Assembly (NCBI GenBank): GCA_050246115.1
Contig: JBFWWP010000026.1
Span: 23,101 to 87,100 of the forward strand
Direction: 5' to 3'
Source of the DNA: JBFWWP01 sp050246115
GTDB taxonomy: Bacteria; Planctomycetota; UBA8108; UBA1146; JAJFFE01
Length of the DNA stretch: 64,000 bases
Part shown: piece by piece, positions 18,322-28,478 of the stretch
Layout of the letters: each line of letters starts with the position of its first letter
Numbering within the stretch: position 1 is the first letter of the stretch
Made by a program: the position numbers and the translations under genes
Notes under the pieces: generated by a model
Told to the model about the DNA's origin: nothing
What the model saw: only the letters and a program-made list of their open reading frames with translations
Database searches by the model: none

Positions 18322-20508
18322 ATGAACCGCAAGATCATCGCAGCTGTAGTCCTCGCCAGCGTCCTCGCCCTGTGCTTCTTGGCGTTCGTCCGACAGTCGG
18401 GTGGCGACGGCGAAGCCGACCGTGAGCGGGACCGAACTCCCGTCGAGCGCACCCATGGGGATCCAAGCGACGATCCCGCGTTGCACGGCGACTCCACCGA
18501 CGAAGGCCCGAGCGACCCGGGGACGACGATCGCGATCGTTCACGGGGACACCGACCGCCAGAATGACCCGTCGCCGCCCCTCACGACCGATCCCGAGCCG
18601 CCGGCCGAGTACTTCGTCGAAGGCTTGGTCGTCACCGAGGACGGCCTGCAACTGTCGGGCGCGGAGGTGCTGGTCTACGAGTTCCGCGAAGCTCAATTCA
18701 CGAAGCAGGCACTCGAACTGTTCCAACGGCTCAACGAAGACGTTCCGCCGCTCGCTGCCGGTCGCACCGATACCTCCGGTTACTTTCGAATTCCGCTGAC
18801 GGACGGCGGCAAGTTCCATGTGATCGTGACGTTCCCGAACCGAGCGTCGGGCGCCAACGGCCCAGTCATCCTCAGCCGGCAGGAGCCCAGTAACTACCTG
18901 CTGTTCACTTTGCCACCCGAGGTCGTGATCGAGGGCATCGTGCTGGCACGAGGCGGCCGTAGCCTCGCCGGAGTGCCGATCTGCCTCGTGGAAAAAGGGA
19001 CCAGTGCCGCGCCCGCGTTCCGCAGCCACCAAACGACCTCGGGGTCCGACGGGCGCTTTCGCCTCGCTGGCCTCGAACCCCGTAGCTACATCCTCATGGC
19101 GAAACCCGACGGCGCACCAGGGCGCCTCATTCAACAGGTCGAGGCGCCGAGCCGCGAAGTCGTGGTCCGCGTCGACGACCTTCAGGAGCTGACCGGGTTC
19201 GTCCGCGACGCGAACACGAACCGGCCGGTCGCCGGCGCCTTGGTCACGGCAGTGAACCCCATCTCGTTTGCGCAGACCACGAGCGACGAGTCCGGCGCGT
19301 TCACACTCGAGCTCTCCGGTGAGGACGTCGACGTGATGGTCACCCACGCCGACTATCTGCTCCTGGAGATGCGCGTCGGATTGGTCGGGGCGAGGACCGA
19401 GGCCAACTTCCCGTTGCAGAGCGGCACCGCGGTCCGCGGACGCGTGGTGAAGAACGATGGTTCGCCGGTCCCGGGCGCACTGGTCGGCGTACTGCGCCGG
19501 GCCTGGCTACGGGGCGACGTGCGCACGACTCGCGCCGACGCGAACGGCGAGTTCTCCGTAACGACTCAGGGCGGGGGCACGGACTTGATCCTCGCAAAAG
19601 TACCGGGCTGGGTGCCGACGATTTCGGTCTCGGGCGCGTTGCCCGTCGGTGCCGTGCGCGACCTCGTGCTGCAGCCGTCGACCGACATCACCGGCGTGAT
19701 CTACGCCCGCGGTCGCCCGGTGGCTGGCGCGTGGGTGCGCTTGCATGTCGCGTCGGTCGACGATCGGCTCGGCCAAGCAGTCTACTGGCTGCGCGGAAGC
19801 ATCGAGGGTTGGAGCGGACCCGACGGCTCGTTCGAGTTGCGTGATGTGGTGCCCTACGTGAGCTACCAGATCGAGGTGCGTCACCCCGATCACCCCGACA
19901 CGTGGCACCGTGTCGGCAGCCTACCGACTCCTCCGCTCGAGATCGTCCTGACCGAGGGCAGCCAGGTCGAGATCGTGCTGACGACGCCCGACGGGCGGCC
20001 CCCCAGTTCGGCGGTGATCGTGGCGCAGTGGCCGGGCAGCGTACCCATTCGACGGGGGCGCAACGGCAACCTCGAGGGCGGCAGTCGCTTCATTGCCGGC
20101 TCGGACGGAGTGGCGGTACTCCGCAATGTGCCGGTAGGCCAAGTCGTTCTCTTCGTCGTGGCTCCGATGTTCGTCGAGGAACGCATCGAGCTCGACGTGA
20201 CGAGCGACGAGCTCTTCACCCACGAACTCCAACTGCGACCGAGCGGGCGCATCGACGTCCACGTGCTCACCGGCGATGGCGAGCCCGTGGCGGCCGCCGA
20301 AGTCCGACTCATGACCAGCGGCGCAGAGCGTCCCGAAGGATTCGAGCGCCGCGGGCGGACCGGGATCGAAGGCGAGTTCAGCTTTACGGGCATCCCGCCC
20401 GGCAGCTACCAAGTGTTGGTGACCAGCGGCACGAGCGGGCAGACGCGACCCGTATCGGTGACCGCAACCGAGCCGACCGAGATCGAGATCCGGCTCAACG
20501 ACGCCTGA
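18322..20508 (+). CDS. Exported protein with multiple carboxypeptidase-regulatory-like (CarboxypepD_reg) domains
   Basis: 728 residues. The N-terminal signal or anchor (KIIAAVVLASVLALCFLAFV) is followed by an acidic linker and then a series of about six or seven beta-sandwich repeats of the carboxypeptidase-regulatory / prealbumin-like type. Each has a V-x-G-x-V-x-D/A-x-G-x-P-V-x-G-A-x-V core and a G-x-F-x-L-x-G/D-V-x-P-G-x-Y end (for example TGFVRDANTNRPVAGALV, GEFSFTGIPPGSYQVLV). Such repeats act as adhesion or scaffold modules on the cell surface. No catalytic domain is visible. ATG at 18322. Alone between thiolase and the polysaccharide operon. Confidence 0.82.
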   Translation: MNRKIIAAVVLASVLALCFLAFVRQSGGDGEADRERDRTPVERTHGDPSDDPALHGDSTDEGPSDPGTTIAIVHGDTDRQNDPSPPLTTDPEPPAEYFVEGLVVTEDGLQLSGAEVLVYEFREAQFTKQALELFQRLNEDVPPLAAGRTDTSGYFRIPLTDGGKFHVIVTFPNRASGANGPVILSRQEPSNYLLFTLPPEVVIEGIVLARGGRSLAGVPICLVEKGTSAAPAFRSHQTTSGSDGRFRLAGLEPRSYILMAKPDGAPGRLIQQVEAPSREVVVRVDDLQELTGFVRDANTNRPVAGALVTAVNPISFAQTTSDESGAFTLELSGEDVDVMVTHADYLLLEMRVGLVGARTEANFPLQSGTAVRGRVVKNDGSPVPGALVGVLRRAWLRGDVRTTRADANGEFSVTTQGGGTDLILAKVPGWVPTISVSGALPVGAVRDLVLQPSTDITGVIYARGRPVAGAWVRLHVASVDDRLGQAVYWLRGSIEGWSGPDGSFELRDVVPYVSYQIEVRHPDHPDTWHRVGSLPTPPLEIVLTEGSQVEIVLTTPDGRPPSSAVIVAQWPGSVPIRRGRNGNLEGGSRFIAGSDGVAVLRNVPVGQVVLFVVAPMFVEERIELDVTSDELFTHELQLRPSGRIDVHVLTGDGEPVAAAEVRLMTSGAERPEGFERRGRTGIEGEFSFTGIPPGSYQVLVTSGTSGQTRPVSVTATEPTEIEIRLNDA

Positions 20509-20723
20509 GCCGCAAGCGAGCGGGTTCGCGCGACGTGAGCGCTCCCCGGGCCCAATCCGGCTCGCTGGAAGCTTGCCGCGCGGACACGGTCGGCGGTACT
20601 ATCCGCGGCCTTCGACTCGTGGCCTCGAATCGCGCCCAACTACGGCGCCTGTCCGGCTGCGGCGCCGACTCGGTGGCTCCTGCGTTCGTTGCTCCAGCAC
20701 CTGGGAAAGAACCCGACTCTAAG

Positions 20724-23372
20724 ATGCGTCAGATACTCTGCAACCGTGGGGGGGCCGTCGTTGCCCGCATGCCCCGCCCCACCGTGGCGCCCGGGCAGGT
20801 ACTGGTACGGACGCAGTTCTCCCTCGTGAGTGTCGGCACCGAGATCGCGCCACTGCGCTCGATCACGTCGGAACTCGTCGCGCACCCCATCGAGAACGCC
20901 GGCGCCTACGCCAGCCTGGCGCGTCGCTATCTGGGCAAGGCCATCAAGGATCCTCGCAAAGCGTTTCACCGCGCGGCCGGCATCGTGCGCCGCGAACTCG
21001 GGCGGATGAACCCGGTGCGCCCGCGCGCTGGGCGAGCGGCCGCGCCGGTACGCCTTGGCGAGGTCGCGTGGGAACGAGCGAACGCGACCCAGTTCAACGT
21101 CGAGGACGGGCGCATGGAACTCGTGACGGATGCATCCGCCGCGAGCTATCAAGTGCTCACGCAGCCGATCCCGATTCCTGGCGATCGGTGCGCAGCGTTC
21201 GAGCTGGGTGGGGAACTGCTCAGCGGCCGCCTCGCGGTCGGACTTCTCGACGCGAGCCGCGAGCGCTGGATCGGGCAGCACACGCTGGAACCCGGGCGTC
21301 TCGACGACCGGTTGATCTTCGATCCAGGCGACTCCGAGCAAGTGACCTTGGTGATCGCGAACGCCGGTGGCACGCAGCCGTCGCGCTTGGTGCTCGAGCG
21401 CTTCGAGGTGCAGCTGCTGCCACGCAGCGAGGCTCAGAACGACCTCGGCGACCAGGGCTGGAACGTAGGTTACTCACTCGCCGGCACCGTGGTCGAAGTG
21501 GCACCCGAGGTCACGGACTTGGCTCCGGGCGATCGGGTTGCGTGCGCCGGTGCCAACTACGCCCACCATGCCGAGTACGTGTGCGTACCGCGCAACCTCC
21601 TCTGCCGTGTGCCCGTGGGCTGCACGGTGCGAGATGCAGCCACGGCCACCGTTGGCGCCATCGCGCTTCAGGGCGTGCGGCGCGCCGGCGCTCAACTGGG
21701 TGAAGTCGTGTGCGTGCTTGGACTCGGCCTGATCGGTCAGATCACGGTCCAGTTGCTGCATGCGAGCGGCTGCCGCGTCCTCGGGATGGACCTGGACCCG
21801 AAGCGCGTCGATCGAGCGCTGGCCCTCGGACTCGCGGCCGGGGCCACCGACGCCGAGCAACTGCGCCGCATGACCCTCGACTTCACGGGCGGCCATGGCG
21901 CGGATCGGACGCTCATCACGGCGGCGACACGTTCGAACCAGGTGATCAACCAAGCAATGGAAGTGACGCGCCGACGGGGAACGGTCGTCATCGTCGGCGA
22001 TGTCGGGCTGGCGGTCGAACGTGCGGAGTTCTACCGCAAGGAGATCGACCTGCTCATGAGCACATCGTACGGGCCCGGACGCTACGATGCGCACTACGAA
22101 GAGGACGGCGCAGACTACCCCTACGCCTACGTGCGCTGGACGCTGAACCGCAACATGCAGGCGTATCTGCAGCTGATCGCAGAGGAACGGCTGCGCCTGG
22201 AGCCGCTGATCGATCGTGTCATCATGCTCGAGGACGCACCCGCGGCGTACCGCGAACTGGCGCGCGGGGGCGACGCGCTGCCGCTCGGGGTCCTGTTTCG
22301 GTATCCCGACGAGGCCGGGCGCGAGGAAGCCGCAGCACCTCGCATCGAACTGCGAGGGCACCGCCCCACCCCAACCGGCCCAGCGCGCTACGCATTGATC
22401 GGCGTGGGCGCCTTCGCTCAAGGAATGCTCGTGCCCCAGATGGAACGGCGTCGCGATCGCTTCTTTCTGCGGGGCGTCGTGAGTCGCGACGCCGCGCGCG
22501 GCGGCAACTTCGCACGCGAGCGGCGCCTGGCCGTCCACGCAACCGACCTCGACTCCGTACTCGACGACCCCGAGTTCGATCTCATGGTCATCGCCACGCG
22601 CCATCGTGAGCATGCTCCGCAAGTGGCGCGCTGCCTCGAGGCGGGCAAGCATGTTTTCGTCGAGAAACCGCTCGCGGTCACCTGGGAGCAGCTTGCGCTG
22701 GTCGAGTCCACCTACGCCGCGCTGACCACTCCACCGCTCTTGATGGTCGGGTTCAATCGACGCTTCTCCCCCGCGCTCCAGCAACTCACGACGCTGCTCC
22801 GCGAACGACGGACGCCGCTGGTCATCCACTACCGACTCCACGGCGGTTACATCCCGCCCGACAGTTGGATTCAAGGGCCCGTGGGCGGCGGCCGCAACCT
22901 CGGTGAAGCGTGCCACATGTACGACGTGTTCCGATCGCTGGTCGGGACGCCGGTGCGCTCGATCCAGGCCGAGGCGATCGACCCGGGTTCGCTCCCGTAC
23001 CTGCGGAGCGACAACTTCTCGGCGACCTTGGGCTACGAGGACGGGAGTCTCGCGACGCTGACTTACACCGCGCTCGGGCCGAAGCAAGGGCTCGCGAAGG
23101 AACGCGTCGAGGTGTTCTGTGACGGCGAGGCCTATCTCGTCGACGACTACAAGCGACTCGTTCGGGGCAGTGACGGTGCGGTCCTCTGGCAAGCCTCGGA
23201 CGCCGACAAAGGTCACTTCGAGGAGCTGAGTCGCTTCGGGGACGCGATCGCTACAGGCAGCAGCGCGCCCATTCCGCCGGCGGAGATCTTCGAAACCACG
23301 GCGGTCGCGCTCCGCATCGAGGATCTGCTGCACGGACATGGCGCAAACGACCGCGACGGAGGCGCCGTCTAG
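20724..23372 (+). CDS. Bi-domain oxidoreductase: zinc-type dehydrogenase fused to Gfo/Idh/MocA dehydrogenase, with inserted beta domain
   Basis: 882 residues. The N-terminal half is a zinc-type (medium-chain) alcohol dehydrogenase (GQVLVRTQFSLVSVGTE; VVCVLGLGLIGQ cofactor motif). The C-terminal half (from about residue 555) is a Gfo/Idh/MocA oxidoreductase (YALIGVGAFAQGM, HVFVEKPLAVT with the EKP motif). Between residues about 110 and 235 an extra domain is inserted (GRLAVGLLDASRERWIGQH), which recurs in the protein at 28479. Such fusions are found in polysaccharide clusters and probably oxidise a nucleotide- or CoA-linked sugar. First gene of a five-gene operon. Start at the ATG at 20724 with a weak ribosome site. 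The TAG stop lies inside a hairpin repeat. Confidence 0.88.
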   Translation: MRQILCNRGGAVVARMPRPTVAPGQVLVRTQFSLVSVGTEIAPLRSITSELVAHPIENAGAYASLARRYLGKAIKDPRKAFHRAAGIVRRELGRMNPVRPRAGRAAAPVRLGEVAWERANATQFNVEDGRMELVTDASAASYQVLTQPIPIPGDRCAAFELGGELLSGRLAVGLLDASRERWIGQHTLEPGRLDDRLIFDPGDSEQVTLVIANAGGTQPSRLVLERFEVQLLPRSEAQNDLGDQGWNVGYSLAGTVVEVAPEVTDLAPGDRVACAGANYAHHAEYVCVPRNLLCRVPVGCTVRDAATATVGAIALQGVRRAGAQLGEVVCVLGLGLIGQITVQLLHASGCRVLGMDLDPKRVDRALALGLAAGATDAEQLRRMTLDFTGGHGADRTLITAATRSNQVINQAMEVTRRRGTVVIVGDVGLAVERAEFYRKEIDLLMSTSYGPGRYDAHYEEDGADYPYAYVRWTLNRNMQAYLQLIAEERLRLEPLIDRVIMLEDAPAAYRELARGGDALPLGVLFRYPDEAGREEAAAPRIELRGHRPTPTGPARYALIGVGAFAQGMLVPQMERRRDRFFLRGVVSRDAARGGNFARERRLAVHATDLDSVLDDPEFDLMVIATRHREHAPQVARCLEAGKHVFVEKPLAVTWEQLALVESTYAALTTPPLLMVGFNRRFSPALQQLTTLLRERRTPLVIHYRLHGGYIPPDSWIQGPVGGGRNLGEACHMYDVFRSLVGTPVRSIQAEAIDPGSLPYLRSDNFSATLGYEDGSLATLTYTALGPKQGLAKERVEVFCDGEAYLVDDYKRLVRGSDGAVLWQASDADKGHFEELSRFGDAIATGSSAPIPPAEIFETTAVALRIEDLLHGHGANDRDGGAV

Positions 23373-23427
23373 TCTCGAATCAAGCGCGAACTAGAGTTGC
23401 TGGTGAATGCGCTTGATTTGGGCCTAG
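23369..23427 (+). repeat. Extragenic hairpin repeat, copy 2 (includes upstream stop codon)
   Basis: CTAG...AATCAAGCGC, a 21-nt loop, GCGCTTGATT...CTAG. The initial CTAG carries the stop of the oxidoreductase gene. The loop GAACTAGAGTTGCTGGTGAA matches copies at 40348 and 44581 closely. Confidence 0.7.
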
Positions 23428-23465
23428 GCGCACGGGATGCAAACGCAGGAGACAGGGAGACCGAC

Positions 23466-26237
23466 TTGATTCGCAAGCTCGATCCGAGCTACCTGTATCT
23501 CGACCTCGCGGCGGACCAGCGAGGGACGTTCGCCGACCCCAAGCTCAGTTCGTGCACGGAGCGTCACCGCCACCGCATCGAGTTGCAGTCGACGGAGAAC
23601 GGTCGCTTCGATCCTTTCGCGGTGATCGCAAGCACGGCACCGGATGGCGTCGTGTTGGCGCTTGCTTGGGGAATCCCGACACGCTTGCACCTCCGAGTAG
23701 CCCGGTTTGCACTCACTCGAGGGCTGCCGGTGTGGTTCTGTTGGCCACGCGAGGGCTGCGTCGAAGCCGTCGATGATGAGCGCCTGCGCAGCTTTCGGCG
23801 CCATTGGTGGGCGGCCCAAGTTTGCAAGAACGCGCGCCGCATGGGCCGGGCTGTGCGCAACCGAGTGCGGCGACTCGGACGTCGAGGGGGCGCGACCAGC
23901 ATTGCGGCAACTGCAGCGAGCCCGGACCTCACGGAGATCGAGGCTGCGCTAGCAGCGACTCTCGAGGCCGCGAGTCCGGTGCCCTTTGCCGATGCCGGCA
24001 ATCCTGGGCACGGCGTGTACTTGCGCACCGACTTCTGGGCGCCCATCGATGCCGGCGGGAGCTACGGCCACACGTGCTACGTGGCCAAGTGGCTGGCGGC
24101 AACCAGCGCCGGCCTGACGTGCTTCATGCCGCACCGCTACTCACTGTTGGACGAACTCGGCCTGCGACAAGTGGTCCTCGAGTCGCCGTTTCGGGAATGG
24201 CCCGAGATCCACATCGTGCAGGCCACCCATGCAGCCCGTCGCATGCTCAAGGCCGCATTCGAAGCCTTGCGGCCGGGCTACATCTTCGAGCGTCTGTGCC
24301 TCGGCAACTTCGCGGGCGCACGGCTGAGCCAAGAGCTGGGGATCCCCTACATCGTCGAGTACAACGGTTCCGAGATCTCCATGAAGCGCAGCTTCGCCGG
24401 TGCCGGCTACGAGTACGAGGCCCTCTACCTGCGGGCCGAGCAGGCAGCGTTCCTCCAGGCCACGTTGATCACCGTGGTGTCGGAGCCCATCAAAGAGGAT
24501 CTCGTGGCCCGCGGCATCGCACCCGAGAAGATCCTGGTGAACCCGAACGGCGCCGACCCGGAGGCCTACGCACCGCTCGCCGACGCGGATCGTGCCGTCC
24601 TGCGTCGGCAACTGGGTTTCGCGCCCGAGCAGCAGGTGATCGGGTTCACCGGCACCTTCGGCGGTTGGCACGGCATCGACGTGCTCGCCGACGCACTGGC
24701 GCCGGTGTGCGAGCGGGTACCCACTGCGCGGTTCCTGCTCATCGGCGACGGCAACTATCGCCACTTGGTCGATCAAGCCATCGAACGACACCGCCTCGAG
24801 GACCGCGTGCGGGTCACCGGTCGGGTCGCACAGCAAGAGGGGGCGCGCTTGCTCCAGGCTTGCGACGTGTTCGTCTCGCCGCACAACGCTCACATGGTCG
24901 ACCGGCGCTTCTTCGGTTCTCCCACCAAGATCTTCGAGTACATGGCGCTCGCGCGCGGCATCGTGGCCACTGACTTGGAGCAGATCGGTCAGGTGCTAGC
25001 CCCGGCGCTACGCGCGGAGGAAGTCGCCGCGCCAGCGTGCGCGGGCACGCCGGCGGTGATCACGAGCGAGCGTTCCTTGCTCTGCGCTCCTGGCGATCGC
25101 GAGGCTTTCGTGGCAGGCACTTGCTACTTGGCCTCGCACCCGGACGTCAGCGCTGCGCTCGGGCGCAACGCGCGGCGCGCGATCCTCGAGGTGTTCGGGT
25201 GGGAGCAGCATGTGGATCGCATCTGGCGAGCGGCGCGAGGGGAATCGGTCGACACGCTCACGGCCGAGTGCTTGACGACCTACCGCGGACAAGGTGGCGT
25301 CGACGCCGTGGCCGCGGACGCGGCGATCCCGGAACGAGTGCTCGCCGGTGTGGTGGCCACCGGCACTCGGGTCGCGAACTCGAGCCCGCTGGGCGGCGCG
25401 CACGAGTCGACCGCGGTGGCGGCGATCGCGACCCACGATGAGTACAAGGATGAGACCCAGCGGCAGTGGAATCGCGATCCCTGTGGATCCCACTACGCCC
25501 GCGAGCATTCACCGGAGACGCTCGGCTGGTACCGCGAGGTCGAGGAGTATCGGTATGGTACTTATGGTCCGTGGATGCCGGAGGTCATGGAGTTCGCCGA
25601 CCACGCCAACGAAGACGTGCTCGAGATCGGCGGCGGACTCGGCACCGACCTGGCGCAGTTCGCGGCGCACGGCGCCCGCGTGACGGACATCGATCTCTCC
25701 GCCGGCCACCTCGCCCATGCGCAGCGCAACTTTGCGCTTCGTGGACTCACCGGCCGCTTCGTGCACCACGACGCGGAGGATCTGCCGTTCGCGCCTGCGA
25801 GCTTCGATCTCGTTTACTCCAACGGCGTCATCCATCACACCCCGAACACGCGGCGCGTCGTGGACGAGATCTTCCGCGTGCTACGCCCAGGGGGTCGCGC
25901 CGTACTCATGGTCTACGCGGAGAACTCGCTCCACTACTGGCGCAATCTGTTCTACGACCTCGGCTTCAAAGCGGGCGAACTCACCGAGGCCTCGATGGGT
26001 GAGATCATGTCGCGGCACGTCGAGATCAGCCAGGGGGACCAGAAGCCGCTGGTGAAGGTGTACACGCGCGCCCGGTTGCGGGCGCTACTCCAGCGTTTCG
26101 AGGACGTTCGCATCGTCCAACGTCAACTCCTCCCGAGCGAGCGCCCACGTGGATTGCGCTGGCTTCCGGCGGATCGATTGGCACCCGTCCTCGGCTGGAA
26201 TCTCATCGCCAAGGCGCGCAAGCCACGAGGCCAGTGA
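23466..26237 (+). CDS. Glycosyltransferase (GT4) fused to SAM-dependent methyltransferase
   Basis: About 923 residues. The first part is a GT4-like glycosyltransferase: VVSEPIKEDLVARGI, NPNGADPEAY, GFTGTFGGWHGIDVL, RFLLIGDGNYR and the acceptor/donor-site block FFGSPTKIFEYMALARGIVA. The last 230 residues are a class I methyltransferase: VLEIGGGLGTDLAQFA (SAM site, about 717), HDAEDLPFAPASFDLVYSNGVIHHT, VLRPGGRAVLMVY. It probably adds and methylates a sugar in the same glycan. The frame opens at 23397 inside the hairpin repeat; TTG at 23466 with AGGGAG 6 nt upstream is the likelier start. Stop overlaps the next gene's GTGAACATG. Confidence 0.85.
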   Translation: MIRKLDPSYLYLDLAADQRGTFADPKLSSCTERHRHRIELQSTENGRFDPFAVIASTAPDGVVLALAWGIPTRLHLRVARFALTRGLPVWFCWPREGCVEAVDDERLRSFRRHWWAAQVCKNARRMGRAVRNRVRRLGRRGGATSIAATAASPDLTEIEAALAATLEAASPVPFADAGNPGHGVYLRTDFWAPIDAGGSYGHTCYVAKWLAATSAGLTCFMPHRYSLLDELGLRQVVLESPFREWPEIHIVQATHAARRMLKAAFEALRPGYIFERLCLGNFAGARLSQELGIPYIVEYNGSEISMKRSFAGAGYEYEALYLRAEQAAFLQATLITVVSEPIKEDLVARGIAPEKILVNPNGADPEAYAPLADADRAVLRRQLGFAPEQQVIGFTGTFGGWHGIDVLADALAPVCERVPTARFLLIGDGNYRHLVDQAIERHRLEDRVRVTGRVAQQEGARLLQACDVFVSPHNAHMVDRRFFGSPTKIFEYMALARGIVATDLEQIGQVLAPALRAEEVAAPACAGTPAVITSERSLLCAPGDREAFVAGTCYLASHPDVSAALGRNARRAILEVFGWEQHVDRIWRAARGESVDTLTAECLTTYRGQGGVDAVAADAAIPERVLAGVVATGTRVANSSPLGGAHESTAVAAIATHDEYKDETQRQWNRDPCGSHYAREHSPETLGWYREVEEYRYGTYGPWMPEVMEFADHANEDVLEIGGGLGTDLAQFAAHGARVTDIDLSAGHLAHAQRNFALRGLTGRFVHHDAEDLPFAPASFDLVYSNGVIHHTPNTRRVVDEIFRVLRPGGRAVLMVYAENSLHYWRNLFYDLGFKAGELTEASMGEIMSRHVEISQGDQKPLVKVYTRARLRALLQRFEDVRIVQRQLLPSERPRGLRWLPADRLAPVLGWNLIAKARKPRGQ

Positions 26238-26239
26238 AC

Positions 26240-28381
26240 ATGAGCGGATGGATCCGACGCTGCTTCGATCGGCTACGCGGTGCGCGCTCGGGCTTCGCCG
26301 CAGAGTCGGCACCCGAAGTCCCCGAGGTGGAAGACTTCGCGACAGCGCTGGCGCGCGCGGACCTCGGCTTCGAGCAGTGGTGGGACCGCGCGCGCGCGCC
26401 GGAGTGCCACCTGTTGTACACCGATCGGGCGAGCTCGCCGGACGTCATCGCCACCCTGAGACAGCAGCAACCCGAGGCTTGCGCGCGCACAGTCGAGGAC
26501 GCCCAGCGCCTGCTGCGGCATGAGTTCCAGCTGCTAGGGAGTCCGACGTTCGTGCCGATCGACCCCGAGCGGCCGCGCGGCGGCCCATCGCTGGCTCGTG
26601 ATTACCAGCCCATCGACTGGACGCTCGACCCGGTGCGGGGTCTGCGCTTTCCGCGCGACGTCCATCACCGCGAGTGGAACCTGTACGCCATGCGACCTGG
26701 CCTCGCCGACATCAAGCTGCCGTGGGAGCTCGCGCGGTGTCAGCACTGGCCCGTGTTGGCACAAGCCTATCTGATCACGGGCGCACCCGCCTTCGCCGAA
26801 GAGATCGCGCAACAGCTCCGCGACTTCGAGGCCGCCAACCCGGTCGGCTACGGCATTCATTGGACCTGCACGATGGATGTGGCACTGCGCGCGGCGAACT
26901 GGGCGATCGCGCTGCGACTGCTGCGTGGCGCCCCCGAGAGTGACTTCGCGCCCGACCATTGGCAGTGCGCCTTTGCTGCGCTGTTCGCTCACGGGTGCTT
27001 CATACGGGCCAACCTCGAGAACCACTACGAAGTGACGAGCAATCACTACCTCAGCAACCTCGTCGGGTTGTACTTCGTCGGACGCACTTTCGCGCACCTC
27101 GAACCGGGACGGCAATGGTCCGCGTTCGCGCGCCAGGGTTTGGAGCACGAGATCGACGTGCAGGTCCTCGCCGACGGTGCCGATTTCGAGTCGTCGGTAC
27201 CTTACCACCGCTTGGTCGCGGAGCTGTTCCTGGGCGGTGCTCGACTTGCTGACGTCGAGGGCGCGGCCTTGACGGATCACTACCGCGCACGACTCAGCGC
27301 CATGATCGACTACCTCGCAGCGATCCTCCGCCCGGACGGACTCATGCCGCAAATCGGAGATGCGGACGACGGTCGGCTGCACATCCTCACGGACTACGGC
27401 ACTTGGCGGCCGCAAGACCCGCGCCACCTGTTCGGACCTGCGGGCGCAACCCTGAAGACCGATCGTTGGCGGGCCTACGAGAGCCCCGCCTGCTCGTGGG
27501 AGCGCGCGTGGTGGGGCTTCCCGCCCGCGGAGTCGGCCGACGACGCCCCTCAGGTTGCGCCGGCGATCCTCCCCGGGAGTGCCCGGCACTTCGAGCACGC
27601 AGGGATTGCGGTGTTTCGCGACGCGGGTCACTACTTGGCGGTGACCCATGGCAAGGTCGGTACCCAAGGATTCGGCAACCACAAACACAACGACCTACTC
27701 TCGTTCGAGCTCCACCTCGACGGTCACGCCGTGATCGTGGATCCCGGCAGCCACGTCTACACGGGTGACCCGGACTCGCGGAATCGCTATCGCGGTACCG
27801 GTTTCCACAACACCTTGTGCATCGATGCCGTCGAGCAGAACGAGCTGCGTCCCGACTGGTTGTTTCGCCTGATGGAAACGGCGCACCCCGAGACCCTCAC
27901 TTTCAGCGTGACTGACGAGGTCGTCGAGTACTGCGGACGACATCGCGGCTATGAGCGCCTGCCGTTGCCCGTGCGACACGAGCGGGTGCTACGCTTCCTG
28001 CGCGGTCCCGGGGTCCTGTTGATCCTCGACCGGTTGCTGGGCGCGGGTTCACATCGGTTGGCCTGGCACTTCCACGCCGCTCCGGGAGTGCACTTGTCTC
28101 GCCCTACGGCTCGTCGGGTACAGTTCCAAGGCGCGGGCCGCCCCCTCGTGCTCGAGCACCCCGCGGAGTTGGCCGGTGATCCGCGAACGAGCGAGTACTC
28201 GCCCTCCTACGGAGTTCGCGTACCGTGCTTTGCCGTGGACCTCGAGACCAACGCCGCACGCTCGGCGGAGACTCACTGGGGCTTTGTCATCGCGGACCTG
28301 GAATGGCTGGCGCGAGAAGGGCATGTCGTCGAAGATCACTACTCGGACATGTTGGCCTCGCTGAGCACTGCCGCCCGTTGA
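26240..28381 (+). CDS. Heparinase II/III-like polysaccharide lyase
   Basis: 713 residues. An N-terminal alpha-toroid (about 130-400; REWNLYAMRPGLADIKLPWELARCQHW, NHYEVTSNHYLSNLVGLYF) is followed by a heparinase II/III beta-sandwich with GFGNHKHNDLLSFELH and VDPGSHVYTGD. The NHYL and KHND histidine/asparagine blocks resemble catalytic regions of the family. No signal peptide is visible, as in related proteins of polysaccharide-synthesis clusters, where the enzyme may trim or epimerise the glycan rather than degrade external polymer. ATG at 26240 preferred over GTG at 26234; it follows the previous stop directly. Confidence 0.85.
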   Translation: MSGWIRRCFDRLRGARSGFAAESAPEVPEVEDFATALARADLGFEQWWDRARAPECHLLYTDRASSPDVIATLRQQQPEACARTVEDAQRLLRHEFQLLGSPTFVPIDPERPRGGPSLARDYQPIDWTLDPVRGLRFPRDVHHREWNLYAMRPGLADIKLPWELARCQHWPVLAQAYLITGAPAFAEEIAQQLRDFEAANPVGYGIHWTCTMDVALRAANWAIALRLLRGAPESDFAPDHWQCAFAALFAHGCFIRANLENHYEVTSNHYLSNLVGLYFVGRTFAHLEPGRQWSAFARQGLEHEIDVQVLADGADFESSVPYHRLVAELFLGGARLADVEGAALTDHYRARLSAMIDYLAAILRPDGLMPQIGDADDGRLHILTDYGTWRPQDPRHLFGPAGATLKTDRWRAYESPACSWERAWWGFPPAESADDAPQVAPAILPGSARHFEHAGIAVFRDAGHYLAVTHGKVGTQGFGNHKHNDLLSFELHLDGHAVIVDPGSHVYTGDPDSRNRYRGTGFHNTLCIDAVEQNELRPDWLFRLMETAHPETLTFSVTDEVVEYCGRHRGYERLPLPVRHERVLRFLRGPGVLLILDRLLGAGSHRLAWHFHAAPGVHLSRPTARRVQFQGAGRPLVLEHPAELAGDPRTSEYSPSYGVRVPCFAVDLETNAARSAETHWGFVIADLEWLAREGHVVEDHYSDMLASLSTAAR

Positions 28382-28478
28382 CGACGATCTCGACCCCGCA
28401 TCGAACGCGGCCGGCAACGACGACCACCCAAGGAATGCGGATCCAAGGATCCCAAACGGGGAAGACCCTGCGCTCCAC

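Noticed and set aside
21474..23339. 621-codon minus-strand open frame
   Set aside because: Shadow of the bi-domain oxidoreductase, which has clear motifs on the plus strand. Similar long shadows lie opposite the thiolase (16795-18105), the repeat protein (18130-19347) and glyQS (44523-45968).
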